Shown one piece after another: positions 37,060 through 49,214 of a stretch of DNA of 64,000 nucleotides (the first letter of the stretch is position 1; every line of letters begins with the position of its first letter). The position numbers and the translations under genes are program-made. Under the pieces are notes generated by a model, which was given only the letters and a program-made list of their open reading frames with translations, did no database searches and was not told where the DNA came from. The stretch is from assembly GCA_002633005.1 (NCBI GenBank), contig NMRA01000066.1:651199-715198 (forward strand), read 5' to 3'. The DNA comes from Phoronis australis (Eukaryota > Phoronida > Phoronidae).

Positions 37060-37690
37060 AACGCTCTTCTAGTGAAACCGACAACAAAAATTGACCGATA
37101 AATGGTGCATTTCTCGAGACTCCAAAAATTTCAACGACCCATTTCTGAAACCGGTAACAATCGCCGATAAACGCTGCGTGCTTTTCTTGGCACCTTTTAA
37201 GAAAATTTTAAGAAATTCACTGAGGCCAGCCCGGTTACGTGGCTGTGGACCACATAGCGAGTCGGCAACGTGGGAACTTGCCACACCGGCCACTTTCGCT
37301 AATTTTGTAGGATTTCGGGATGTATGCTTGCCGAGATAGCTTTTATGCCCAAGACCGACAGGCTGTATTTTGGGGGCCATTCAAGGCCCGCCGTTTGCAG
37401 AAGACTCACTTCTGAAACCGTGACAACGATAGGGCTTTTCTCGGGACCCATATCTAAAATCGACAACAATAGCCGATAAGCGGTGCATTTCTCGGAAATT
37501 AGCTTGCCACACCGGCCAGCTTGCGCTTACGTCAATTTTGGGTGTTTGCTTGCCGAGGTTGTCTCACTGCACACGACAGACCGGCAAGATTTGGGTAGCC
37601 ACCCCCTGCCTGCCTTTTGTACTACACCTTCTGAAACCGACAGCACAAGCCGATAAACGGTGCTTTTGAGTGTTATGACATGGCCATGGC
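37060..37690 (+). repeat. Degenerate tandem repeat with GAAACCG...GATAAACGGTGC motif
   Basis: Four blocks of the type GAAACCGACAACAA then GCCGATAAACGGTGCATTTC start near 37,075, 37,148, 37,455 and 37,635. TTGCCACACCGGCCA occurs twice (37,278 and 37,506). The sequence is more GC-rich than its surroundings. Confidence 0.65.
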
Positions 37691-37964
37691 TTGCGATCTG
37701 GCAAATCTACAAACAAGGTGCTTATGAGGTACACTTTTTCATTCTGTCGGGCGGCAAAAAAAGCAGTTTATAAGTGAAGCAACTTCTTAGCACTCTGTTG
37801 ACATACTGTAGCACACGTCCTAAATGTATACTTTATGTTTGTGATTTATAAATTGTTATCAAATGCCCTTCCCTTCCTTTCTATCGTTTTAAGGGTGTTT
37901 GTAAAGGAGTATTTGACATTGACAAACTTATAAGACATTTGAATGTTTGATTTCAAATAACGTG

Positions 37965-38490
37965 ACTGTTAAACCGTGACACATCTTACGACCTTCGATA
38001 AATCAAGCAAGATGTCAAGCGAACTACTTTCTGATACTTGCCTTGCACCTACATGTAATCTTCCTGACTTTCACTGATCTTTTTGTGAATGCACTCCTGG
38101 GATACGTTCCGTAGAGACAGTTTTGTGCGAGAAAACGACATCACGCAAGTCTTCGCGAGATGTCGCCGTGTACTACAGGCGATCGTAAGGGAATTGTGTC
38201 AAAAATTAAATCGCGAGCTGTTTGTATTTAATTGGAGGTTATGCGAACATAAAGTGCCAAAAAAGACGCAAAGCAGCCGCTGAAGCAATGCAGCATAATG
38301 GTCTACGATTGAAATGTACATTCAGAGTGCAATCGTGATCTAGAAATTGGTGCACTTTCAAGAATGTCAGATTGCGCAATTTCTTATGTGACAATCTTGA
38401 TAACGAAAAAGTTTTCGACTCCTTGATTTCATTTCGCAGAGTGGTATCAAGAACAAAATGTTAAAGACAAAAATTGACGGGGTTATTTAA
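37965..38490. repeat. Second copy of the 250-850 segment
   Basis: Matches 250-850 in the same orientation. It sits at the boundary between units 1 and 2. Confidence 0.75.
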
Positions 38491-40014
38491 TGATACTTCT
38501 ATGCATAATTGACCTATTGGTACGAGCTATGGTAATGTGGTTATAAAACAATAAAACTGGTGAAAAATATTATTGTTGAACAGTCGTGAATAGTATTACA
38601 CAGAAGCCTTAGCACACATTTACGCCAGAAGCAACATTTTAGTTTCTTGACAATTCACCAGATAGCTTACCTGCTTCAACCATTTTGCCATAAGTCAATT
38701 GTTTCATTTGAGGCTCGATTACGTTTCGTCCTCAGAATCCATCGTTTGGGGGAATCGGGGTGATGTGATATCCGTAACCGATGCGGAATTTGCATATCTC
38801 TCCCATGTCCTTCCCACAAAGACAAAAGCGTAGATTCATGTGCATCAAGTAATCAACAAACGGGCACACGCACGTTATCCGAGAATTAAGTACAAACTTC
38901 TCACCGAAAAAAATACTAGTTTCAAAAAGCGAGAGAACGTGCGGGACGCTTTCCATTTGCACAAGCAAAATGGCCCATAATGAAATAGATAGCGATGCGA
39001 GTTATGGAAGTTTATTTCTGTTTCATGAAAAAATACTTCTCCCGGAAGTGTGTAACGATTGCACATCGTGAAACATGACAACGTTCGAGAGGACCTCGCC
39101 AGAGGACGTCATTTAGGTGGCCCGTTCAACGTTACTGTTTGTTTGCAAACATCGTGTTGAGAACAACACCATTTACAATACGCTGCTCCATCCTTATTCT
39201 TCCTCAGTACAGTGGGCGTTTTGATGCCCTATCTTCTAGCGTTCACATAGTATGGTGCGTAAAGTCTATTATCCCCTTGGACGTATGAACATGGAGAGGT
39301 GATAAAACCGTGCTTCCATATATTGCTTCAAAATTGTCTAGACTATGAAAATAGTCCAATAATCCAAAATTGTAAATTCTTTCGGATGAAGGCTTTAATG
39401 ATGTCGTGCACGGGTGATTAGTCAACCGACGTACTTGCACACAATTTTAAATGCATTCTAAGATAATAAATCAACAAAACATGCATAGAAAGCGTGTATT
39501 TGTAATGTCTAGCAAATCAAATATGGCTGCTACTGTATAAACACGGCTCACTTCATTCAAAAACAAGTTTTTGCTAAAATCAACTGTAGTCAGGAAACTG
39601 GTCAAAGTTATACCTTACATAGATAAGACTCGAACTCTCGTCTAATTGAGAAGAACTGACATCTTAATGTTGCTTTAGGGCATTGCAAGTATGTTGCTTT
39701 GTCACATTTTGTGCATGATATTGAACTATAACGCATTACATCACTGAATTCTTTCCGAGACTAGGTATCTTTTGTCATTTGAGTGTGGAACAAGTCGAAA
39801 TCAGTTTTACACCTGTTCACGCTTTAAATAAAAAGTCATATTTTTCGACGGAAGGAGGTCTCATTGTATCTTTTTATGTTTCGTTAAGCAAGGTAAGTAC
39901 AATATGAATATCATTAGTCTTGCACATGATGGAATCTTCTGACGAATTTGCAAACAGAGATACTTATGTTTCGAGCCGGTCGGAGTGTCCATAAATGTCA
40001 TCAGTTGCTACTGG

Positions 40015-40211
40015 TCAATTTCCATGGTTGCCGCACTTACGGCAATGACATGTAGGGCAGCCGTTTTTGTCGTAGATCCTGCCGCATGGACATCTGTTTT
40101 TACACAGAGGGGGGCACGTTGGACACGGTTTGCACTTGCAGATGGGACAACCCTCATCCATGACGTTACCGCATGGACAGAATATCTTGCAGACGGGAGG
40201 ACATTGTTTGA
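40015..40211 (-). CDS. Antistasin-like exon 4, copy 2
   Basis: Acceptor TTTAAGTTCCAG, two leading bases TC, 64 codons and TGA. All 16 Cys are conserved. The first repeat has GNVMDEGCPICKC, keeping the D-x-x-G-C form that copy 1 has lost (VIVKGC). Confidence 0.85.
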
Positions 40212-43200
40212 CTGGAACTTAAAGGAAAGAAAAATTGGAACAAGCTGAAGCTTATGGAACCAGGAGGCATCACTTCCTGATATCAACGTAAGTTGGCCTC
40301 AGCACGGTTGTTATTCAGATATCATTTCACTGGTAATGGTAATCTATCGTATAGCCATTTTAGTTACCGACAATCAGGCTCTAAATGACGTCATTTATGA
40401 TCAATCAAATGTCGACAATCTTCCCTTACCCAACGTACTCATAACGATATCACAACATTCATTGCTCTTGATTGGGATTTGTCAACGCCTGATCGTCACT
40501 CTGTCAGCAAACAAATCCCAATCACGTTTTATGCCCCTTGACGTCATTATTTACTAGACCCTGAAAGTTTCAATTTATATCGTCACTCGATTGCCAATAC
40601 CACCACGATGTGACAGAAATAGCAATTTTCTCTCGTGTGTGGTATTTGTAGGTACGGCTGTGTTGGGATACATCACAAGGCAGACAAGGGAATGTCCAGG
40701 AAATGGCTTTTGGCGTACACAAACATCTACTAAGTATTTCCGAAAGTTGACTCTTTATATAGTGGGTCAGAAAATATCCTACAACATAGCAAATTTTGGG
40801 ACAAATTGTATTTTGAAAATGTCAACTTCCATCCAAAAGACGCCCACTCAAAAGAAGAAGTTTGGATCAACGCATTTTAGATAGGTGTTAATGACTGTTA
40901 AGTAAACTACGCTCATAAATTCAGACTTTTTAAAGTTTTAAAAGCTCTTTCGTGCATTTTATATAATAGTTGGAACTTTTACTCTGGATTGTAAATTTTC
41001 GTGTGCGACGAAGAATCAAAGTTGGTTTAAAGATGATATCCTTCGTGCCAATTGCCGTTTCTTTATGCTTAAGAAGTTTGGTTGTCTTAAGTGGAAGATC
41101 ATTGTAACATCTTACATATATGCAGAGCATCAAACAATTTTTTTTCTAAAAAAGAGAAAGATCCTTTTCAACATCGGGTCTCTATTGCGGGGACACTTCC
41201 AAAATTATTTAGGTGAAGGAAGCAGGGAACAAGGGGTGAGCACCCCCTCAACCAAAATGTTGGAAGGCTGATACAAGTTTTCGACCCCAATTATTCCGGA
41301 TAGTAATGACTATAAATTAATTATTCAACGTTTGGAGACGCAAACTCTGTTTTAAAATAAAACTGAAAATAGAACACTCTCCCCCCACCATCGAATTCTT
41401 CCTACGCCTATGTAAAAAAAGCATCGATTGATGTAAAATTAAATGTGAAATTAATTTTTTCAAAAGACAGAAAGATCTGTTGACAATTTTTGCATTATGA
41501 ATAGTAAAAATTGGGGGAAATTCACTAAAATCTTTCACGCTTATTTTAGAAAAGATTTTCGGATTGAGATTAATGTTTTACTATACCGTAAGTGATTTTG
41601 ATTGTTATACTTCATTAATTAATGAAACTTCATCATTTCGGTAGAGTTTTCTAATGCTACTAAGTCTGCAAGTGATGATAACAACTTTTAGTCGTCTGAC
41701 TTTCTTACCCAAACACCACACAACTTGCACGCATGCTGCTGGAGAATCCCTTCTGAACACCGAAATATTTCCCAACAACCTTCACGCATATGAAAATTGC
41801 GACAATCCACAGAGCTGAATTCTTCGAGTTCTATGGTTTTTAATAACAAATGTTGATCATTTTAAATTGAGGTTGGTATATAATAGGGGCGCTTGCAAAC
41901 TGAAATAAATCAATTTGACTGCTGTAAACTTTCCTATCGTAGCAATAATTGAACTTAAATATTAGAAAGTGTTCCACTGTATATAAAATCCAACATGTTA
42001 GTTTTTATAAAAAAGCACTGCACGCGGCGATAAAGGGGAAGATTGGTCAAACTTACCACACATACATTCTCTTCTCTGGGCAAAGAACCAGATCGTCTGT
42101 CTACCGTGTGGTGTCCCACGTCTGCATCTGCCTTGGGCAAGAAAGCTGACGACGCGTGTCAGACATTTTCCCAGCGGACGGAAGTTACACACAGCACTGC
42201 AGAATGGTCAAAACATTACCTGGGACACGATGATATTATCTTGTCTATGTTAAGGTGCTGGTTAAAAACAATTTGAGTTGTCTAATACAGACCAACACCT
42301 TGCCTTGTGTAACTACAGAGTTTATTAGTTGAATGTGGGCAATACCACTCAGGTGGCTGGTATTTCAGAAAAAATTAAAATACCTCTCGACTTTTGGTTT
42401 TGTAGTTCAAATGCAAGATAAAAAGGGAAGAGCGAACTGCAGAGGAAGAGGGGAGGTAGGTAGGTGAGCGGGNAGAGGGGGAAAGGTGTCAGGGAGAGAG
42501 AAAGCAGAAAAATTCTTGTGAGTCGACCTCTACTACAATCTCTAAAAGTGATTTAAGTCACAATCAGATCCGCCCAGTATGATGCCATTAAATTAGTGAA
42601 TGCCTTTCCGGATAAAGTCAAAGATGCTAAAACCTTTGCTGCGTTTAATTGACTTTGAAGGCCCCACCTGTCATCACAGTTGTAAAAACCATACTTAAAA
42701 ATCCATTGCGACTGGGTTATTCATTTCTAATTCATAATTATTTTAGACGATTACTGATTAGACGGAGTTATTCATTTCTGATCTACAATCATTTTAGATG
42801 ACAATGTTAAAAACTAACATGAGTGGACCTACGTAAATGTAAACATAAGTTTAGTTAATTAAACCGTGTGATTATTTGTTCTATTAACATGATGTATCAT
42901 ACTCTAGTAAGTTGTAAAGATATGTTGTTGGGGCTACCCAACCCAGCCCGATCTACTTCTCACTAATGACATGCTTTATGGGTAAATAAACGTATTGAAA
43001 AAAAACATGGGTGCATTCGTGAGCCCTTTAAAATCACACGCAAGCCTTTTGTTTTTAAGCAAGGACGCGATTGAGGCGTAAAACGATGTGAGTGCACACC
43101 AGAACAGAGTATTCTATTTTGACCTTAACTCAGAATTTGTTTTTGCGTTTTATTTCCTCTGCTTGATCGTGAACAAGCAAACTTACATTTTATTTCTTTT

Positions 43201-43799
43201 CCCCTGTTTCTGAGCCACTCTGGTTGACCAACTTCAGGACCATGAGTTCAAAATAAATTTCGGGAACCGAAGGGTAACATTCATAACACTGCTGTGCCAC
43301 TCCTCGCGTACTGTAGGTCCATCAAATGTGTGTCATTTAATGTACCTAATGATAACTGTGGGTTGTCACATCGAGAGTCGGAATGTGAAAATGAATTTGC
43401 GACCAGCCTCGATACACACATATAATGACTTTTATTCATTTTGTATTACAAAAACGTATCTCAATAAGAATGACCATCCACTTACGTTTTCGGACGACAT
43501 ACTGTGTTTTTTACAGGCCTAGCGTAATACACCCCTCTGAAAGACCGGGAATAGTAGGTTCGCTTTTTACACGGGCGGGCAGGTTTATGCCAATTTGCAA
43601 ATTGTCGAGTCTCAAGATCATCTTGCGATTCTTTCTCCATGCTTGTATCTTTAGCTGTAAAGTTTTCAGCAAACATCTCCCCGGTGTTTCTTATGTCGAA
43701 GTCACCTAGTCCATCGTTAGCCTCATTCGTGACGTCATCCGCACGCGCGTGTATGTACAGGCATACCGCGATTACGGCGAAGAAATCCTGTAAATTCAT
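40015..43799 (-). CDS. Secreted antistasin-domain protein, copy 2 (start exon donor lost)
   Basis: Exons 2-4 are intact at 43787-43486, 42196-42057 and 40211-40015 with the same phases as the other copies. The MKKF exon is present at 45441-45430, but the base after it reads TTAAGT instead of GTAAGT, so the normal first splice is lost. Reading through it gives a stop after 15 codons. A new ATG at 43,799, where the other copies have TTG, is in frame with exon 2 and yields MNLQDFFAVIAVCLYIHARA as a signal peptide if the acceptor is not used. The coordinates given assume this start. The protein would otherwise have the same layout: acidic propeptide ending ETRQ, Tyr/Arg-rich segment, five-Cys exon, two antistasin-like repeats. 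Either a working paralogue with a new start or an early pseudogene. Confidence 0.72.
42057..42196 (-). CDS. Antistasin gene exon 3, copy 2
   Basis: 140 nt, acceptor CCATTCTGCAG, donor TGTG|GTAAGT. It encodes AVCNFRPLGKCLTRVVSFLA, QGRCRRGTPHGRQTIWFF and AQRRECMC. Confidence 0.8.
43486..43787 (-). CDS. Antistasin gene exon 2, copy 2
   Basis: 302 nt if the acceptor TTTACAG|GATTTC is used, donor AAAAC|GTAAGT. The mature part keeps PARPCKKRTYYSRSFRGVYY and NTVCRPK. The propeptide ends DLETRQFANWHK, so the dibasic KR of copy 1 is TR here. Confidence 0.82.
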
Positions 43800-43954
43800 C
43801 TATATCACTCTTAGTTGCTAATACTATGGTGTCATGTAATTCGACCTCGTTCCTATCAATTCATGGACGATTGAGCAAAACAGAGATCATTATCGTAATT
43901 CGAAATCCCATTACTGTCATGGAAAAATATATTTTGAAATTGCTGATACGCTTT

Positions 43955-44230
43955 TTCCAATCTGTTACTACGGATTGTCAATTTGTAATTACGTATTGCC
44001 ATTCTGTTATTACGGATTGCCAAAATGTTAATACGGATTGGTGATCTGTAATTACACATTGTCAATCTGTAACTACGGTTTGCCAATCTGTGATTACAGA
44101 TTACCAGTCTGTTAGTACGGATTTCCAATCTGAAAATACGGATTGCCAATCTGTTAATAAGGATTGGCAATCCGTAATAGCAGATTGGCAATCCGCATTA
44201 ACAGTTAAGCACTCTGTGTTAACAGATTAA
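43955..44230 (+). repeat. 21-bp minisatellite, unit 2
   Basis: About 13 copies of the GGATTGCCAATCTGTTATTAC-type unit in intron 1. As in block b, TTGCCAAT forms change to TTGGCAAT forms toward the right end. Unit 3 lacks the array. Confidence 0.9.
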
Positions 44231-45429
44231 ATTTTTATTTTTCACGACTCTAATGGGCCTTCGTATAAATGAACTTGGTGGAACTGAAATCAACGGTGAA
44301 ATAAACAATGCCAGCAGATAGAAGGGCATACAAGCTGAGAGTGTGAATGTAAAAAAAAACGACAGAACAGAACCATCGTTCGGTAAACTGCCCATTCAGT
44401 AAATTTTTTCTGACTAAAATTCTTTAACCGAAATGGGTCATTTTCTACAAGCGAGTAGCCTTCGTATACTCTTCCATACTCTTTATGTTATTTCTGATTT
44501 TCCTGTGTAGAGTTGTAAAGCAAATTGCCAACAAAAGAAGTAAAAAAATTACCCTCAGGCACATGGTAAAATGAACGTGGTGGAAGTGAAATCAACGTTG
44601 ACACACACAATGTCAGAGAATGTGAATAAAAAAAACGGCAGGAAGTCCAGAGGTCTACATCTGTATCTGAACTTAACCATCGTGCAGTAAACTGCTAGTT
44701 CAGTACAATTTTTGAGACTAATTAATAGAGGTTTAAAAATCTGAAACCGAAATGGGTCATTTTCTACAAGCGAGAAGTCGTGTCGCTTGTTATCTCGTTC
44801 TATTTATTTTCCAGCCATGTTGGTGTAAAAATGATCGTGAATAAACCTGCCTTTCAAATGCATGGAAAACAGTCGGTAGAGAGAACAGACCGTGCGTTCA
44901 ACGTAACGCTGATCACAAGAATAAATACGAAGACATTCATTCATAAGACTGGTGAATTTCCATTAAAAACATTACATTTGACCACTGGTCGCTATCTTTA
45001 CCAACATGGGTTGTTCCTCATGGCAAGGTTACGAGACTTTATATTCTGATAGTAAATAAATACGATCCGTCTATCACCTGGTTTGATGTTATCTCTTGCG
45101 ATCTTATTCAGAGCACATTTGTCTATCAGATAATCATTTTATATGTTGTTGTTATGGTACGCATTCTTAATGGTACTGCCGCTTGGTTTAATACCAACAT
45201 GAGAGTCAATCCTAGGTATAAACATCCCGAGGTTATTATCAGCAAAAGAATTAATATAACGATTGTTAAATAGACGTTTTATACGAAATATGGCAAACTA
45301 TGCAAACCCCCGTTAAACAGAATGGGAAAAGGTGAGAGGCAATTGATAACAAATTAAAAACTGTAACCACAAACACAGAATATAGATTGCGCTCTATGTC
45401 AATACACTGGGAAAAGTTGCTTTACTTAA

Positions 45430-45441
45430 AAACTTTTTCAT
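45430..45441 (-). pseudogene. MKKF start exon of copy 2 with destroyed splice donor
   Basis: ATGAAAAAGTTT is intact, but the next bases are TTAAGTAA where copies 1 and 3 have GTAAGTAA. A single G-to-T change at 45,429 (C to A on the plus strand) explains it. Confidence 0.78.
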
Positions 45442-45502
45442 CTTGACCGCACGGCAGAATGAGATAAAGTACAATACATGTACATATCCTTCACAAACAC
45501 CT

Positions 45503-45511
45503 TGTTTATAC
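45503..45511 (-). promoter_or_regulatory. TATA box, copy 2
   Basis: Minus strand CGTATAAAC about 65 nt upstream of the MKKF ATG. Intact, although the start exon it serves has lost its donor. Confidence 0.5.
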
Positions 45512-45626
45512 GGAAGGATATGCGAGGTCGCAAAGTCATGACCTTGTCAAAACCTCAGTTTAGTGCTTTGCGTCGTAGCACACCTCATTTTAAAAATTCG
45601 TAAATTGTATTTTGATGCTCCTTACA

Positions 45627-46545
45627 CATAGGCGGATTTAAGGGGGGGGGGCACGCCCCCCCTTGGCTGCCGCAAAACAATAAAACAGTAAGAGCGTTTC
45701 TTAATTAACCCCGGTAATTAAAATTATACGGATGAAAAAAGATTTAAATGTGTGCAGTTTTAGTGTTGGAGAGAGGTGGGGGGGGGGACTCAAATCCAAT
45801 TTCAAGTGTCAAATTCAGAACACAGCGAATTCGTAACGGAACTATGGCTAAGTATAGGCTCTCCCGCGATATCCCAGGCGACCGGCTGTGGCGCTGCACA
45901 CTACGACTCCGTTTCTATCGTCTGCTCCTCTATGCACTGAAGAAAATTTACTTCAATTTTTAAAGAAAATGGAATCTGAGTGACGATGAAAAAACAGAAG
46001 CTTCCGGTAAAATGTGAATTATAATCGAAGCCTTAGTGAATCACTCAGAAACTCGCAATACTCTCGTTGTCAAACCTTATCTTAAGCCGATTTCCAAAGC
46101 AATCCCGTCATCATTGCCAACACGAAAAATGGATTTGTTCTTTTGGGCATTTGAAGACTATTTCAAATACGACAAAAATATTAAGAATTGATCGCATAAA
46201 ATATAAAACGTGTAATAAGCATTACAAAAAGAAGTAGGTTTCGCGCGCAAACGCTGTGGACCGTATCCAAGTAGGTTTTTTAGTATGAGATTAGTAGTTA
46301 AGTCGTGGTGGTGAGTTCGAGTCTTTGGTACGTGCAGTTTTTCCTGTTTGACACGTTCTCCATTTTTTTCTTGGATAATACTTCAGGAGCAAAGGAAAAT
46401 GCTTGATTTTTAGAGGTAAAAACAGAAAAATTTCCTGACCTCCCCCCATTCGGTGCTATGCGCATCTACAATCGTTCACTTTGCGCAAATGCTTGTAGCC
46501 GGACAAAATGTTGCCCCCCCTTGTGAAATCCTAGATCCGCCACTA
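45627..46545. mobile_element. 919-bp insertion with short inverted ends and TTACA target duplication
   Basis: Units 1 and 3 read CCTTACATACCGG at this point. Unit 2 reads CCTTACA, then the insertion, then TTACATACTGG. The element starts CATAGGCGGATTTAAGGGGG and ends CCTAGATCCGCCACTA, and long G and C runs follow the termini. No transposase is evident, so it is probably non-autonomous. The family is not named here. Confidence 0.8.
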
Positions 46546-47306
46546 TTACATACTGGAAGGAAAAGATAATTCATTTCGAGAAAATTCAAGTACTCATAAT
46601 AAATGAACCAGCCTAGATTCCCTGGCTAGGATTGTGTTACCCCCTTCTAAAAAGGCTGCAGACCCTCGCGGCCAGCTAAAGTTGCTATGCGTCATTAAAA
46701 CGCTGAATATTCAAATTTGTAGCAAGTGTCACCTACTGACTTCCTGGTGAACTGTGTGTGCAAGTACAATCAGGAAATAAGGCAGTTTTGATGCATTTAA
46801 TATATAAAATAAACGAATAATAAAAACTGTGCCTCGTTTTATTAGGGTAACGACAATGCTGGGGGGTTGGGGGAGGGGGTACCCAGGGATTACCGTATCG
46901 TCCTCAGAAATTTTCACTGCCAGAGACTCAAAATGGTATGATGCTGAATGTTGTCCAACGTGACGACAAACTGAAATTATACAAGGAATGCTTTAGTTGT
47001 GGTCACCGTAAGGAGTGTTGGCCGAGTAGTTAGACTTCAATTGTCTGTGGCCTTCAACTTCTGTACACACTAAGATCTTGTAGGGACTTGACAATAGAGA
47101 CATTTTAAAGGTATCTTTTTGGATGCAGAGTGCCACAGGAAAATTAGGATACCTACCCATTTACAGAGTAATTCCATGTGAAAAATCATGACACCGCATT
47201 GTTCCAGAAAATCACAAAAGGCAAAATTTCATAGAATGTTTTTATTATTTGTTTATTTCACTACCAAATGAAAATTACATCATATTTGGAATTACTGGGA
47301 TTTTTT

Positions 47307-47334
47307 ACACTTAAACAAGTTCTTGTTTAAGTGT
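47307..47334. repeat. 13-bp perfect hairpin
   Basis: ACACTTAAACAAG and CTTGTTTAAGTGT separated by two bases. The matching place in unit 1 (about 33,930-33,955) lacks it. Confidence 0.85.
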
Positions 47335-47429
47335 ATCAGTTGCAGTTTTCTGTTTAAAACCGCATTACAAATTGATTCTTTCCCTGATTATATTTGTACT
47401 CACAGTTCTCCAGTAAGTCACTAGGTTAA

Positions 47430-48030
47430 AAACCAGACGATCGCCCCACAAACAAAAAAGTTCATGTTCAATTCAACGTTTCGTCTTTCCATTAGACATC
47501 ATCAGGATCATATTTACAACAATTTAGGACAACAAGTGCCAACATACAGCTCAGGTAACATCCATAGAGTGAAGTGAGAGATACATACATGTAGAATATA
47601 GTCAGTAGCTGGTTATCACCATAGTTGCAGGATCATTGAGCTCTGCATGTTATTCAGAGAATCAGTGGCATGCCGGTTCTGAATGCCCAATGACTCTTTA
47701 ATGTACAGAAACTCCTTATTAGATTCTCTGCAGATAATAATAACAGAATTGGCTTGGTGATTGTAGGTAATACAATGCCTATATATGTTAATTTTCTCTG
47801 AGTTGTGATGTTCTTTCAACCTGTTACAGAGGCGTCGCTGTGTGAATCCTATATAGAATTGCTTACAGTTGTCACATTCAACCTTATACACAACATTGCT
47901 CTTTTTCAATAAAGGGATGGGTGACTTCAGTTTACACAACATATTGGAAAGTTTCCGAAGGGGTTTGAAAACAACTATCAGTTCAACTGCTGGGTCCACA
48001 GGCGTCCTCAGCTTCTGATCGTCACCAATA
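47430..48030 (-). mobile_element. Truncated Penelope-like element with GIY-YIG domain
   Basis: The minus-strand ORF 47,999-47,616 encodes LRKLSNMLCKLKSPIPLLKK followed by VVYKVECDNCKQFYIGFTQR and LCNRLKEHHNS. The Cys pair followed by FYIG.T.R...R..EH is the GIY-YIG endonuclease signature of Penelope-like retroelements. The reverse transcriptase part is missing, and the preserved end is the 3' portion. The flank contains AACGTTTCGTCTTTCC, often found beside such elements. It sits in the far flank of unit 2. Confidence 0.78.
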
Positions 48031-48294
48031 CACTACATATAATACTACAAGGTATGACACTCCTGACTAGAAATTCCACGGGTGCTTCACTTCAGCCGTC
48101 CACAGCAAATATAAAACTCAATAAATTTACACAAAACAGAGGTTCAACAAACCATGATAAATTGTTCTTTCTCCCAATACCATTCATGGTGTCCTGTTCC
48201 GGCGACTTCGTAAGAAATTCGCAGTCAAATAACAAAAATGTTCACAAAAAGCCCCCACACACTTTCATTGTGGGCCGCTCGAGGTCAAGGACTG

Positions 48295-48403
48295 TACGGA
48301 AATTGCCGGTTTGTCATGTAAAATCACGATGTCGATAACTCTACACTTAGCCGCCAGTAGAAAAACTATTGAGTACTTCCGTAACTCACCGGCAATTTCC
48401 GTA
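48295..48403. repeat. 16-bp perfect inverted repeat
   Basis: TACGGAAATTGCCGGT at 48,295-48,310 and its exact reverse complement at 48,388-48,403, spaced 77 bp. No gene was recognised around it. Confidence 0.75.
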
Positions 48404-49214
48404 CCGTATTTATCCCACACGCGTCAAAATTCCTAAGTTTCTTTCATTTTTTCCGCAGATTTTTTAAATACTTCACAAACTGTTCACGAGGCGGATCACA
48501 TCCTATATGTGTGTACTTGCGCGTTAGGCTGCACGTTTTCTTTAGTAAAAGAAACGGTTTTAAATGTGACGATTTATTACTTGAAGAGATAACAAAGATG
48601 AAAGCAAGGGTTACATTTCATTGAACTTGTAACATCTCCTGAAAATAGTTAAATAACAACAATATTTTGATATTGTAGTTACCGAGGAATCGGCGCCTGA
48701 GTTGCAGACGATAAAATATTTAGCGAATGAAAACTGAGACAGATCTGTCATAGAATTAACAGTCCTGTTACGGTTAAGCCATGATTGTATGTTGAGCGTT
48801 ATTTACACTGCTATAATTTTATTACTTTAAACTATTTTCCGAAAGTTTGGTGATCGAACCGGCTAACGACGTCGAGACGACACAGACCTACCTTTTGAAC
48901 TTTCCATGTCACAGGTCACTGTTGAAGTAGTGCGGGAGGTGAATACGGAAGACTTTATTACATGGCCGTATTTCGTTCGACAGATTGAACACGTATGGGA
49001 TAAAAACTAGGGAGTACGATACCCGTCATATGAATATGCTTGCAAACTAAACGACACATTTAATAATCAAAAGTACACGGGAACGTAATTTGAGAAATAG
49101 CAAAGGTCATTCATGAATAAATGAATCCCAAATGAGTCAACGTTTGGTGTAATGAAAGTTTCTCTATAGTGTATTGTCTCATGACCTGGAATTAACAGTT
49201 ATTAAACTTTAGCA

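Noticed and set aside
36882-37380. Overlapping ORFs on both strands
   Set aside because: They fall in and beside a GC-richer degenerate tandem repeat with no splice sites or family features.
39985-40248. Plus-strand ORFs (and 24,280-24,510, 55,667-55,930) conserved in three copies
   Set aside because: They are shadows of the antistasin-like exon 4 on the opposite strand. The minus frame with 16 Cys, splice acceptor and stop explains the conservation.
46250-46350. Possible tRNA-derived stretch (GAGTTCGAGTC box B-like) inside the 919-bp insertion
   Set aside because: No matching A box or cloverleaf could be drawn.
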